Shown here one piece after another: positions 15,547 through 23,224 of a DNA stretch of 28,627 nt. Source of the DNA: DATHGT01 sp035317605 (lineage in GTDB: Bacteria; Methylomirabilota; Methylomirabilia; Rokubacteriales; CSP1-6); assembly GCA_035317605.1 (NCBI GenBank), contig DATHGT010000390.1, forward strand, positions 1 through 28,627, in the 5' to 3' direction. Under the pieces are notes generated by a model that saw only the letters and a program-made list of their open reading frames with translations, did not search any database and was not told where the DNA came from. The position numbers and the translations under genes were made by a program. Numbering within the stretch: position 1 is the first letter of the stretch; each line of letters opens with the position of its first letter.

Positions 15547-15609
15547 AGATGTATCGGATTTGTCACATTGCGAAGCCGCCGCCGCTCCCTTACGCTCAGT
15601 CGTGACCGG

Positions 15610-16527
15610 ATGACGAACCCTGATTCCGACGGCAGCATGATGAGACGATGGGCGCCTATCATGGGTCGCTGGTCCGTCGCCGTTGAGGGGCTCCGCTATC
15701 TAGGCCCGCAGCCGGACTCCGTTTCTCCATACGGCATTTGCGTGACCAGCGACGATTTCAGCGACGGTCGCGTCGAGGCTCGCGTCCGATTCGATGGCAC
15801 GGAAGGCGGAAGGATTCTCCTGGGCTACCGCTCCCTGACTGAGCGCTACCTCATGGTCGGTCTCGGAGGTTGGCGCCGTGCGTACACGATCGGCGAGTTC
15901 GATCCCACCTTCGGATGGAGGGGCCTCTCCGTGGGAGGAACGGCCGAGAACCTCTCACCGACCCATTGGTATGACATCAAGGTCACCACGACCGGCCAGA
16001 GGATCTCTCTGTCCGTGGATGACGTGCGTGTCCTCGAGCACATTCTCGACAAGCCTCTCACCGGCGGTCAGGTCGGGCTCTTTGCGTGGGGAGACAAGCC
16101 GGTGGAGTTTGGCCCGTTCGCGTTCGATCGGCGCCCGGGGACAGTCTTCGTCGTGATGCAGTTTTCCGAGCCCTACAATCAGCTGTACGAAGACGTCATC
16201 AAACCGGTGACCGCGGCCTTCGGCCTCCGCACGTACCACGCCGGCGACGTTTTCGGACCGGGACTGATCCTTCACGACGTGGCCCAGGGCATCGTCGACG
16301 CGAAGGTCGTCGTGGCCGAGATCACGCCGCCGAATCAGAACGTCTTCTACGATCTCGGCTATGCGCAAGCTCTGGCCAAGCCGACGATCCTACTCGCCGA
16401 GCGTGGCAAGCAGCTTCCCTTCGACATCAGCGGCTACCGCGTCTTGTTCTACGACAACACCATCGGAGGCAAAAACCAGGTCGAGGATGGCCTGAAGAAA
16501 CACCTCACGGCGATTCTTCGTGAGTAG
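15610..16527 (+). CDS. Fusion of concanavalin-like (DUF1080-type) domain and nucleoside deoxyribosyltransferase-like domain
   Basis: This 305-residue protein has two parts. Residues about 10-172 form a beta-rich jelly-roll like 3-keto-disaccharide hydrolase/LamG domains: DDFSDGRVEARVRF, GRILLGYRSLTERYLMVGLGG, WYDIKVTTTGQRISLSVDD and GGQVGLFAWG. Residues about 177-303 resemble nucleoside 2-deoxyribosyltransferase-like proteins, which share a flavodoxin-like fold with TIR domains: VFVVMQFSEPYNQLYEDVI, then KVVVAEITPPNQNVFYDLGYAQALAKPTIL. In deoxyribosyltransferases the YELG-type position holds the catalytic Glu; here it is Asp248. No signal peptide is seen, so the lectin-like part probably works in the cytoplasm. 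The ATG at 15610 is chosen over the TTG at 15568. The role is unknown; nucleotide sensing or NAD/nucleoside cleavage in stress or defence is inference. Confidence 0.8.
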   Translation: MTNPDSDGSMMRRWAPIMGRWSVAVEGLRYLGPQPDSVSPYGICVTSDDFSDGRVEARVRFDGTEGGRILLGYRSLTERYLMVGLGGWRRAYTIGEFDPTFGWRGLSVGGTAENLSPTHWYDIKVTTTGQRISLSVDDVRVLEHILDKPLTGGQVGLFAWGDKPVEFGPFAFDRRPGTVFVVMQFSEPYNQLYEDVIKPVTAAFGLRTYHAGDVFGPGLILHDVAQGIVDAKVVVAEITPPNQNVFYDLGYAQALAKPTILLAERGKQLPFDISGYRVLFYDNTIGGKNQVEDGLKKHLTAILRE

Positions 16528-16583
16528 CACGCTGAACTCGGTCTTCCTGCCCGCATGGCTTACCATGTGCGGCGGGAGGGCGT

Positions 16584-17723
16584 ATGACTCTGAGATTCGG
16601 CGTCTTCGACCACATCGAGCCGGTGCCAGGCCAGCGACTGGATCAGATCTACCGCGAGCGGTTGATCCAGATCGAGCGTCTGGATCAGGCCGGGTTCTAC
16701 GCGTATCACCTGGCCGAGCACCACACGCCCGCCATCCACAGCCTGGCGCCGTCGCAGAACGTCTTCCTGGGCAGCGTGGCCCAGCGGACCCGACGCATGC
16801 GCTTCGGCCCGTGCGTGTACGTGCTGCCGCTGCACCATCCGCTGCGGCTGATCGAAGAGATCAGCATGCTCGACAACCTGAGCGACGGCCGCCTGGAGAT
16901 CGGTGTGGGCCGCGGCGGCGTGATGGAAGCCTTCTTCTGGGGTCAGGAAGCCGACCCCGAGACCAACTACGCGCGCTACTGCGAGACGCTGGCGATCGTC
17001 CGCGAGGGGCTCAGCCACGACCAGCTCACGTACGAGGGACGGTTCCACAGCTTCGACAAGCTGCCCATGTACCTGCGCCCGCTCCAGAAGCCGTATCCGC
17101 CGCTCTGGTACATGCGCAACCCGGTCACGGCGGCGATGGAGGGCATGCACACGATCATCGTCGGCTCCCTCGACGGCCTGGCGGTGGCGGTGCCGCGCTA
17201 TCGGGCGGCGTGGGAGGAGCACCAGGGCTCCGGCGTCAAGACCGTCCAGGGCGAAGAGCCGATGATCGGGCTGGTCGTTCATCTGGTGGTCGCGGAGACC
17301 GACGCGGAGGCGATCAAGATCGCCACGCCGGCGTGGGAGAAGTACCGCTGGAACCTGGCCGCGCCGCGCCGTCTGGAGGCTGAGAAGCGCAACCTCACCC
17401 AGTTCATGTCGAGCAAGGACGGCTCGTTCGGCTTCGTCGGCGAGCGCCCCAAGGGGCTGCCGGCGCGGGAGATGCGCCGCGACATCGAGTCCGAGCTGGA
17501 GCGCTTCGATCAGCAGAAGGTGGGGACGGCCAATCCGAACCGCATCGGCGGGGTCGCGCTGGCGGGGTCGTCGACCGCGGTGCGCGAGTACATGGACGAG
17601 TACCTGACGACCGGGGCCAACTATTTCGTCTGCTCGTTCCAGTGGGGCGACATCACCCACGAGCACGCGATGCGCTCCCTCGAGCTCTTCGCCGCCGAAG
17701 TGATGCCGCGCTACGCTTCCTGA
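16584..17723 (+). CDS. LLM class flavin-dependent oxidoreductase (luciferase-like)
   Basis: This 379-residue protein is of the bacterial luciferase-like monooxygenase superfamily, TIM-barrel enzymes using FMNH2 or F420. It shows RFGVFDHIEPVPGQRLDQIYRERLIQIERLDQAGFYAYHLAEHH at the start, MRFGPCVYVLPLHHPLRLIEEISMLDNLSDGRLEIGVGRGG (the core flavin-binding strand and loop), and PLWYMRNPVTAAMEG later. Lineages with this gene content usually have many paralogues, used in oxidation of sulfonates, ketones or aromatics; the substrate here is unknown. A GGGAGG ribosome binding site precedes the ATG at 16584. It starts 56 nt after the fusion gene and may be co-transcribed with it. Confidence 0.93.
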   Translation: MTLRFGVFDHIEPVPGQRLDQIYRERLIQIERLDQAGFYAYHLAEHHTPAIHSLAPSQNVFLGSVAQRTRRMRFGPCVYVLPLHHPLRLIEEISMLDNLSDGRLEIGVGRGGVMEAFFWGQEADPETNYARYCETLAIVREGLSHDQLTYEGRFHSFDKLPMYLRPLQKPYPPLWYMRNPVTAAMEGMHTIIVGSLDGLAVAVPRYRAAWEEHQGSGVKTVQGEEPMIGLVVHLVVAETDAEAIKIATPAWEKYRWNLAAPRRLEAEKRNLTQFMSSKDGSFGFVGERPKGLPAREMRRDIESELERFDQQKVGTANPNRIGGVALAGSSTAVREYMDEYLTTGANYFVCSFQWGDITHEHAMRSLELFAAEVMPRYAS

Positions 17724-17792
17724 GCGCTCAGCCGGTGAGGCGCGTGCTATCCACGAACCAGCGGGACACCATTTGCAAGTGAAGCGGGTCGA

Positions 17793-18506
17793 TCACCCCC
17801 GCCCGCCTTCGGCGGCCCGTGCGAGGAAATCTCCGACCCTTCGGTTCGGTCGGATCGCCCTGCGCGACCAGTGCAGCTCGTTATGGGGAATCCACGAGGC
17901 GCGCACCAGCTTCGCGCGTGCGGTAAGCCAGGGCCCGTCCTCCCGGCGGAGATAGATTCCTTCCATTGGAGCCGAGCCGACATACGAGCGCCCGAGGAGA
18001 CGCTCCAGTTCCGTGCGGTCGAAACGACCGCAGGCGAGCATCGGAGCGCTCGCGAGAGGGAGGCCACCGATCAGTGCGTCCCGCCGGGCGCGCGACCAGA
18101 AACGTGCGCCCTTCCGATCGTACACGTCGAATGCCATAAACCAGTCCGGCAGCGCGTCGTAAACCACTGAGTGGCGCGCGTAGCACCACTCGCCGAAGAG
18201 GATTAGACGTGCGCCGAGCGCCTCGCGCAGCGCCACTTCACGCTCGGCCAGCCAGGCCCACAGAGTTTGGAACTGGGCGTGACTCCTTGGGGTCAAATAG
18301 CCCCCTCTGTGCTGGGCGCGTACGGAACCGTCCGGTCCCAGGGACAGGCCGACGCAGGCGCCATCGAGCTTCTCTTCGACGACGACCGGTTCCGTCAAGA
18401 ACGCCGCGGCCTGCGCGGACGAGAGCAGTTTGTCACCGCGCGGCGGTGTGATGCCGAGCCACGCGAGGTGCGGTGTTCGTGGAAACTTCACGAATGCCTC
18501 AGCCAC
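17793..18506 (-). CDS. ATP-dependent RNA ligase (Rnl2-like, PF09414 type)
   Basis: This 237-residue protein has every motif of the covalent nucleotidyltransferase ligases. Motif I is EEKLDG with the AMP-accepting Lys46; motif Ia is HRGG (66-69); motif III is FGEW (104-107) with the following MAFDVYD (IIIa); motif IV is EGIYLR (182-187); motif V is RAKLVR (197-202). It is about the size of a minimal ligase core. The reaction expected is ATP-dependent sealing of 3'-OH and 5'-phosphate RNA ends. The GTG at 18506 is the best start: GGAGGA lies 6 nt before it and it overlaps the PIN gene stop by 8 nt. It is the third gene of the ATPase-PIN-ligase operon, so it probably repairs RNA cut by the neighbouring nuclease. 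Confidence 0.88.
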   Translation of the reverse strand: MAEAFVKFPRTPHLAWLGITPPRGDKLLSSAQAAAFLTEPVVVEEKLDGACVGLSLGPDGSVRAQHRGGYLTPRSHAQFQTLWAWLAEREVALREALGARLILFGEWCYARHSVVYDALPDWFMAFDVYDRKGARFWSRARRDALIGGLPLASAPMLACGRFDRTELERLLGRSYVGSAPMEGIYLRREDGPWLTARAKLVRASWIPHNELHWSRRAIRPNRRVGDFLARAAEGGRG

Positions 18507-19044
18507 CCTGCGTCCTCCGGCGGCGTCCGCCAGTCTTCGCGTCGTAGGTGGCACGTATCTCAGCCTCGCAGAGGAATTGCACTGTCACCCCGTGACGTTG
18601 GAGCGCGTCTCGCCAGCCCCACCATTTGGAGTCGGTGGCCTCCAGGATAGGCGGCGCCTGGGGATGAGCTCGTGCGACGGCGACGAACTTGCGGTCGGCG
18701 GGGTCGAAGGCGGCAAGCGCTCGGTCGTCAGGGAAGGCGGGGAAATCCGGCTCGTTGTTGGTTCCCATTGTAGTGATGCGGACCTTCTCACAGCGTTCGA
18801 CCACCGCCTGATTCTGGTGCAGCCACTTCATGAACGCGTCACCCACGCCCGGCTGCCCGCCCAGGGAAAGGTTCTTCATGTACTCACGAAGGATCAGGCC
18901 CTCGAGGTCGATCGCCACTCGCTTTTCGTCCCGCGTGATGGCTGTGATCTGCGCCACACAAGCGATCACGCAGGCAGGGGAGACAGCCTCGCGGCGGTTG
19001 GCGACCACAGCCACGTTGGTGTCAACCACGACGATCGGTTTCAC
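18499..19044 (-). CDS. PIN-domain ribonuclease associated with an AAA ATPase
   Basis: This 181-residue protein has a PIN nuclease domain. The acidic metal-binding residues are Asp8 in VVVDTNV, Glu54 in LILREYM, Asp117 in DPADRKFVAVA and Asp138 in EATDSKWWGW, in the standard order and spacing. The family cuts single-stranded RNA with Mg2+ or Mn2+. The C-terminal third (WGWRDALQRHGVTVQFLCEAEI) is longer than in VapC toxins, and the tail is Arg-rich. Its start overlaps the end of the ATPase gene by 23 nt and its end overlaps the RNA ligase start by 8 nt. There is no small antitoxin gene beside it, which suggests that the ATPase controls its activity. Confidence 0.85.
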   Translation of the reverse strand: MKPIVVVDTNVAVVANRREAVSPACVIACVAQITAITRDEKRVAIDLEGLILREYMKNLSLGGQPGVGDAFMKWLHQNQAVVERCEKVRITTMGTNNEPDFPAFPDDRALAAFDPADRKFVAVARAHPQAPPILEATDSKWWGWRDALQRHGVTVQFLCEAEIRATYDAKTGGRRRRTQGG

Positions 19045-20380
19045 GCGCCCCCTGCCTCTTTAGCCCAGCCAGGGTCATCGCGGCCAAGTCACCAATCTCG
19101 TCACCGAAGAAGTCTTTCGGCCAGTTCGCGATGTTGCCATACTCGTCGACCTTCAACTCCTGGATGATGGAGTGGCCGGCCTCGACGTCGCAGCTGTACA
19201 GCGCTACATCCTCGTTGGTAACCAGCTCCGCCTCGGCCACTCTTCGCTGGAGCCGCCGCAGGAAGTGCTCGCTGTGACTCTCGACGATGAATTGCACTTT
19301 CCCATATCGTGCCGCATCGATGAAGACATCGGCGAGGTCGGCCTGGACCTTCGGATGGAGGTGGATCTCCGGCTGCTCGAAGATTACGGTCGAATGCTCT
19401 GCCGCATAGTAGCTCTGGACGAGTACAGGCAGCACCTGCGACACGCCGAAACCGACGTCGGTAATGAGTACTTCTGCCGATCCCGGCGAGCGCTTGACAC
19501 GAACCTCGTACTCCTTACGTCCCTTGGCAATCTGGTGGACTTTGAAGTCATCGATGATGCCCATCTGCTTAAGCCACCGAGCGATCAAGGGCTCGAATGC
19601 CTCATAGCGGCGACCCTTTCCCTCTCCGCGGCCTATCTGCCTCTTGTCCTGGCGGGCCGCAAGGAGAGCGGGTACGGCGAGTCGGCCGCGCGGACCGACG
19701 TTGGCCGGTCGCTCACCGGCCCAGAGATAGGAACGCTGAGGATACTCACGTAGGGGGCCGACGTAGTGCACGCGGTCGAGTTGGCGCTCGAGCTCGAGGG
19801 CGAGGTCGGCAAGCCAGTCGGCGTTCCGAAAATAGTTGGTGACTTCATCCGGGAAACCATAGAAGCGAATTGGCGGGGGTAAGGGCCAGGCCCTGCCCTT
19901 TCGGCGAGTGAGCTTGGGAAGCGCGGCCAAGTCGTAACCGGCTGCGTCCTCGCGGGCGATCATTGCAGCGAGCACCTTCGCGCCTACGACGGAATACGCC
20001 ATCTGGATCACGAAGGGCTGGCCTTCGTCGGCGACTCCGAGTTGCGCCCTAAACTGAAGTTCGTCACCAGGCTGCCGATTGGCCAGCATGATCGTGTTGG
20101 GAACGCGCCATCGGATCAAGACCTGAAGCACGCGATCCGTCGCGTGCCCGTACAGAATGTCCTCGATGGTGCCCAGATCCACCAGCGTGCGGTCGTCGCC
20201 CGGGTGAAGCACCCGCGTACGGTCGAGCGACTCGGCAGTCTGCTTCAGCAGTAGGATCGACTGGAGCAGGCTCGTCTTGCCAGAGCTGTTAGAGCCGAAG
20301 AACACGGTGATCGGCGCGAGCCGGATCGAACCCGTATCCTCCCAGCCCTTGAAATTCTTGAGCTGCAGCCTGGTGAACAC
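19022..20380 (-). CDS. AAA/ABC-type ATPase with DUF3696 C-terminus (defence-type)
   Basis: This 452-residue protein is an SMC/RecF-like ATPase of the AAA15/OLD-related group. Walker A is GSNSSGKTS at 29-37. The ABC signature-like segment is VGFGVSQVLP at 309-318, the Walker B segment is VIFEQPEIHLHP at 332-343, and the switch histidine segment is VESHSEHFLRRL at 366-377. The end, LKVDEYGNIANWPKDFFGDEIGDL at about 409-431, is the DUF3696 module. There is no Toprim nuclease, unlike OLD proteins. Such ATPases sense invasion and gate a nuclease partner in systems such as PARIS and Septu. The GTG at 20380 with GGGGAGG just upstream is used as start; an in-frame ATG at 20410 would add 10 residues. 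It is followed by the overlapping PIN and RNA ligase genes. Confidence 0.88.
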   Translation of the reverse strand: MFTRLQLKNFKGWEDTGSIRLAPITVFFGSNSSGKTSLLQSILLLKQTAESLDRTRVLHPGDDRTLVDLGTIEDILYGHATDRVLQVLIRWRVPNTIMLANRQPGDELQFRAQLGVADEGQPFVIQMAYSVVGAKVLAAMIAREDAAGYDLAALPKLTRRKGRAWPLPPPIRFYGFPDEVTNYFRNADWLADLALELERQLDRVHYVGPLREYPQRSYLWAGERPANVGPRGRLAVPALLAARQDKRQIGRGEGKGRRYEAFEPLIARWLKQMGIIDDFKVHQIAKGRKEYEVRVKRSPGSAEVLITDVGFGVSQVLPVLVQSYYAAEHSTVIFEQPEIHLHPKVQADLADVFIDAARYGKVQFIVESHSEHFLRRLQRRVAEAELVTNEDVALYSCDVEAGHSIIQELKVDEYGNIANWPKDFFGDEIGDLAAMTLAGLKRQGARETDRRG

Positions 20381-20381
20381 G

Positions 20382-20594
20382 TCAGCCTCCCCGCCGCTCG
20401 AGAACGGCATGCCGACGTCCTGAGGACGAGGACTTGGGCAGTGTTGACTGTGTGACCGTATCGTACACGTCGGCGAAGGAAACATCTGCCGCGAGACGAT
20501 CGATCGAGGCCGCTTTGTGGAGGATGCCTGGGCCCGATCGGATCGAAACTCCAAGCAGCTCCTCGTTCAGCTGGGCCCCGCCAGGCATCGTCAC
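20382..20594 (-). CDS. Possible small protein upstream of the ATPase gene
   Basis: An open frame of 70 codons ends 1 nt before the GTG of the ATPase gene, with the ATPase ribosome binding site inside it. That geometry suggests translational coupling. The product is soluble and polar, with no transmembrane segment and no motif I recognise. The GTG at 20594 is preceded by no good ribosome binding site; an ATG at 20588 is an alternative. It may be a real small partner of the ATPase, a gene remnant or a chance frame. Confidence 0.3.
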   Translation of the reverse strand: MTMPGGAQLNEELLGVSIRSGPGILHKAASIDRLAADVSFADVYDTVTQSTLPKSSSSGRRHAVLERRGG

Positions 20595-20623
20595 ACGCTA
20601 TCTCTGCCGCTTGAGTGCGTCAA
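20595..20623 (-). promoter_or_regulatory. Possible promoter of the ATPase-PIN-ligase operon
   Basis: On the minus strand TTGACG (20623-20618) is a 5/6 match to the -35 box, and 17 nt downstream TAGCGT (20600-20595) is a poor -10 match. It lies in the gap after the helicase stop. The rest of the 20381-20693 gap holds only the possible small frame at 20382-20594. Confidence 0.25.
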
Positions 20624-20693
20624 CGCCTTCGGCCGTGCTTTGTGGCTTCCGTTTCAGACGCCTCTGTCTCAACAACCGCTGAGAGGCTCTCGC

Positions 20694-22409
20694 TCAGGCG
20701 GCGTGCCGGCCTTTCGGGCGCTTGGGGCGGGGGGCGCCTTTCCCGCGTGTCGGGTGACCGCTCGGGCGATCTGCGTGGTCCCCGCCGCGGCGGTCCGCAC
20801 GATCGCCACGACGATCCGCACGCTCGTCCTGCGGGGTGGCGAGCTTGACCACGATCGGGGTGCTGCGGATCTGCACGTTGCGCATGCGTTCGAGCACGCG
20901 ATCGACGTACTCGGCGGGGATATCGACGAACGTGAAGCGCGCGTGAACGTCGATGGCGCCGATGACGCGGCCGGGGATATCGGTCTCGCCCGCGATGGCG
21001 CCGACGATGTCGCCGGGGCGGATGCCTGCCTCGCGGCCGGCGTCGACAAAGAGCCTGATCATGCGACCGCTGGCGACCGGCTCGGGCGGCGCGGCGGGTA
21101 GCGCCTCGACGGTGAGCGGTCGGTCGCCGGCGGCGAGGCGGGCGGCGGCGGCGGCGAGCTCCGCCATGTCGAGGCCGGCTTCCTCGCTGAGCTCCTCCAC
21201 GAGGGCCAGGTAGGGCTCGAGGCCGTCCTCGCTCACGGCCGCGCGCAGGCGGGCCTTGAACGACTGTACGCGTCGGGCCGCCACGTCTTCCGCCGTCGGC
21301 ATGCGCATCGGCGCGATGCGCTGGCCCGTGAAGCGCTCGATCGTCTTGAGCAGCCGCGTCTCGCGTGGTGTCACGAAGAGGATCGCGGTACCCGCACGGC
21401 CGGCCCGCCCGGTGCGCCCGATACGGTGCAGATAGCCTTCGGCGTCGAACGGCACGTCGTGGTTGATGACGTGGCTGATGCGCTCGACGTCGAGGCCGCG
21501 CGCGGCCACGTCGGTGGCGATGACGACTTCGACCTGACCGTCGCGCAGGCGCCGGATGACGGCTTCGCGGTCCTTCTGGGTCATGTCACCGTGCATGGCC
21601 TCGACCGCGTAGCCACGCGCTTGCAGACGCTCGGCAACCTGCGCGGCGGCGAGCTTGGTGCGGACGAAAACGAGGGCGGCCTCGGGCGCCTCCACTTCCA
21701 GCACGCGGGTGAGCGCGTCGAGCTTCTGCCGCTCGCTCACGTTGAGGTAGCGCTGCTCGACCGTGGGCACGGTGAGCGTCTTGGTCTCGATGGCGATGGT
21801 CTCGGGATTACGCAGGTGGCGCGCGGCGATCTTCCGGATGGCGGGCGGCATGGTGGCCGAGAACAGCGCGGTTTGACGCTCGGCACGCATCTGGCCGAGG
21901 ATCCACTCGACGTCGTCGATGAAGCCCATGCGCAGCATCTCGTCACCCTCGTCGAGGACCACGATGCGCAGGGCCTCCAGCGTGAGGGTCTCGCGGCGCA
22001 GATGATCCATCACCCGGCCGGGCGTGCCGACGACGACGTGGACGCCGGCCCGCAGGTGCTTGACCTGCAGGTGCATGCCCTGGCCACCGTAGACCGGCAG
22101 CACGCGCACCGCGCCGAGCGCCTTGCCGTACGTGTGGATGGCCTCGGCCACCTGGATCGCCAGCTCGCGGGTCGGCGTCAGCACCAGCGCCTGGACCTCG
22201 GCAAGCGCGAGGTCGAGCTGCTGGAGGATCGGCAGCGCGAAGGCGGCTGTCTTGCCGGTGCCCGTCTGCGCCTGTCCGATGACGTCGCGTCCGGCCAGGA
22301 GTGCCGGGATCGTGAGCGCCTGGATCGGCGTGGGCGCTTCGTAGCCGACCTCGGTGACGGCGGCGAGCAGTGCTGAGGTGAGGCCGAGATCCGCGAAGGT
22401 GGTGGTCAT
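20694..22409 (-). CDS. deaD: DEAD-box family RNA helicase (DeaD/CsdA-like) with DEGD motif II
   Basis: This 571-residue ATP-dependent RNA helicase has two RecA-like domains: the Q motif around Gln30, motif I AQTGTGKT at 47-54, PTRELA, motif II at 153-156, SAT, and HRIGRTGRAGR in the second domain. A DbpA/CsdA-type RNA-binding domain follows (RMIRLFVDAGREAGIRPGDIVGAIAG to VDRVLERMR), then a basic tail of Arg, Asp, Gly and Lys. Motif II reads DEGD instead of DEAD (codons GAC GAG GGT GAC), an uncommon change at a position where Ala, Cys or Ser is usual. The family unwinds RNA in ribosome assembly and cold adaptation. The start ATG at 22409 has GGAG upstream. Confidence 0.95.
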   Translation of the reverse strand: MTTTFADLGLTSALLAAVTEVGYEAPTPIQALTIPALLAGRDVIGQAQTGTGKTAAFALPILQQLDLALAEVQALVLTPTRELAIQVAEAIHTYGKALGAVRVLPVYGGQGMHLQVKHLRAGVHVVVGTPGRVMDHLRRETLTLEALRIVVLDEGDEMLRMGFIDDVEWILGQMRAERQTALFSATMPPAIRKIAARHLRNPETIAIETKTLTVPTVEQRYLNVSERQKLDALTRVLEVEAPEAALVFVRTKLAAAQVAERLQARGYAVEAMHGDMTQKDREAVIRRLRDGQVEVVIATDVAARGLDVERISHVINHDVPFDAEGYLHRIGRTGRAGRAGTAILFVTPRETRLLKTIERFTGQRIAPMRMPTAEDVAARRVQSFKARLRAAVSEDGLEPYLALVEELSEEAGLDMAELAAAAARLAAGDRPLTVEALPAAPPEPVASGRMIRLFVDAGREAGIRPGDIVGAIAGETDIPGRVIGAIDVHARFTFVDIPAEYVDRVLERMRNVQIRSTPIVVKLATPQDERADRRGDRADRRGGDHADRPSGHPTRGKGAPRPKRPKGRHAA

Positions 22410-22448
22410 CGAGCTCCAGGGTAACAGGCGATCGAGCAGGGTCCCGGA

Positions 22449-22877
22449 TCAGGCCAGGGGATTGCGCCACCGCAGACCGGGGAACCGTGCGAAGTCGGCG
22501 TCGCCGGAGTGAAGCTCGCACTGGTGCTCGATGGCCAGGGCGGCCAGGTGCGTGTCGGTCGTCAGGTTTCCGCCTACGCGAGTGCTCTCGAAGAGCCGTT
22601 CGACGATCACGAGGTGTCGCGGACCTGGATCCAGACTCTGAACGTGCTCACGTGTGAACCACTGACGAACGCGCTCGATCGCGGCCTTTGGCGGCAAGGG
22701 CCGCTCGAGCACGGCGGGATGGGTCACCAGACGGACGAAGCCCACGACGACCACCCAGGGCACGCCGACGTGTTCGCGGCCCATCATCAGGCCTTCCCAC
22801 CAGGTGCGTGCCGCGTCGTGTCGAGGAGCCGCCTCGTTGTAGGCGAACACGAGCAGGTTGATGTCAGGGACGACCAC
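22449..22877 (-). CDS. vapC: VapC-like PIN-domain toxin
   Basis: This 142-residue PIN-domain protein is a toxin ribonuclease. It begins VVPDINLLVFAYN with catalytic Asp4 or Asp5, has a mid-protein GFVRLVTHP segment typical of this VapC branch, and ends with TTDTHLAALAIEHQCELHSGDADFARFPGLRWRNPL, which supplies the remaining acidic residues. VapC toxins cut specific tRNAs or rRNA and are held inactive by VapB. The GTG start at 22877 is 2 nt after the antitoxin stop. The gene is downstream of the antitoxin, the usual order. It follows the helicase gene in the opposite reading order only by position, with no functional link. Confidence 0.9.
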   Translation of the reverse strand: MVVPDINLLVFAYNEAAPRHDAARTWWEGLMMGREHVGVPWVVVVGFVRLVTHPAVLERPLPPKAAIERVRQWFTREHVQSLDPGPRHLVIVERLFESTRVGGNLTTDTHLAALAIEHQCELHSGDADFARFPGLRWRNPLA

Positions 22878-22879
22878 GG

Positions 22880-23149
22880 CTACGAGCGAGACCGCTCCAC
22901 GTCGGCGAATCGCCGGGCCTCCAGCTCATCGCTCAACTGATTAAGCTTGAGCGGATCGACGCCGGGTCGAAAGGCGCTCCGGAAGACCTCGACGCGAAAG
23001 GCGCGACGGGACTCGGCGCGACGGTCCTGAGCGGTGAGGCCGCGCCGGAGGATGGTGTTCACGATCTCTTTGAACGGAAGCCGGCGTCGGTGAGCCAGTT
23101 CGCGCAGCTTCTCCGCCACGTCGTCATCGATCGTCAGGGTAGTGCGCAT
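22880..23149 (-). CDS. vapB: Ribbon-helix-helix antitoxin (VapB-like)
   Basis: This 89-residue protein begins MRTTLTIDDDVAEKLRELAHRRRLPFKEIVNTILRRGL, the ribbon-helix-helix DNA-binding fold of CopG/Arc-type antitoxins. The C-terminal part FRVEVFRSAFRPGVDPLKLNQLSDELEARRFADV should wrap the toxin's active site. It is 2 nt ahead of the toxin gene. The ATG at 23149 is used because it starts the beta strand; a TTG at 23173 would add eight residues. No good ribosome binding site precedes the ATG, and the promoter lies so close that the mRNA may be leaderless. Confidence 0.88.
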   Translation of the reverse strand: MRTTLTIDDDVAEKLRELAHRRRLPFKEIVNTILRRGLTAQDRRAESRRAFRVEVFRSAFRPGVDPLKLNQLSDELEARRFADVERSRS

Positions 23150-23158
23150 ATCGATGCC

Positions 23159-23187
23159 ATCATGATGTCTCAATCACAATGTGTCAA
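23159..23187 (-). promoter_or_regulatory. Promoter of vapBC with overlapping palindrome
   Basis: On the minus strand a perfect TTGACA -35 box (23187-23182) is followed after 17 nt by CATGAT (23164-23159), a 4/6 match to the -10 box. The 10-bp palindrome CATCATGATG (23158-23167) overlaps the -10 box and is a likely binding site for the antitoxin. The expected start of transcription is about 3 nt before the vapB ATG. Confidence 0.55.
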
Positions 23188-23224
23188 GATGCCTACTTCC
23201 GCGTTTGCCGTTCCTCGGCGAGGG

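Noticed and set aside
15560..15596. Promoter boxes TTGTCA and TACGCT before the fusion gene
   Set aside because: The spacing is 25 nt, too long, and the alternative TTGCGA box at 15569 is weak.
16543..16565. Short inverted repeat CATGG/CCATG before the LLM oxidoreductase gene
   Set aside because: Five-base arms with a four-base loop are expected often by chance.
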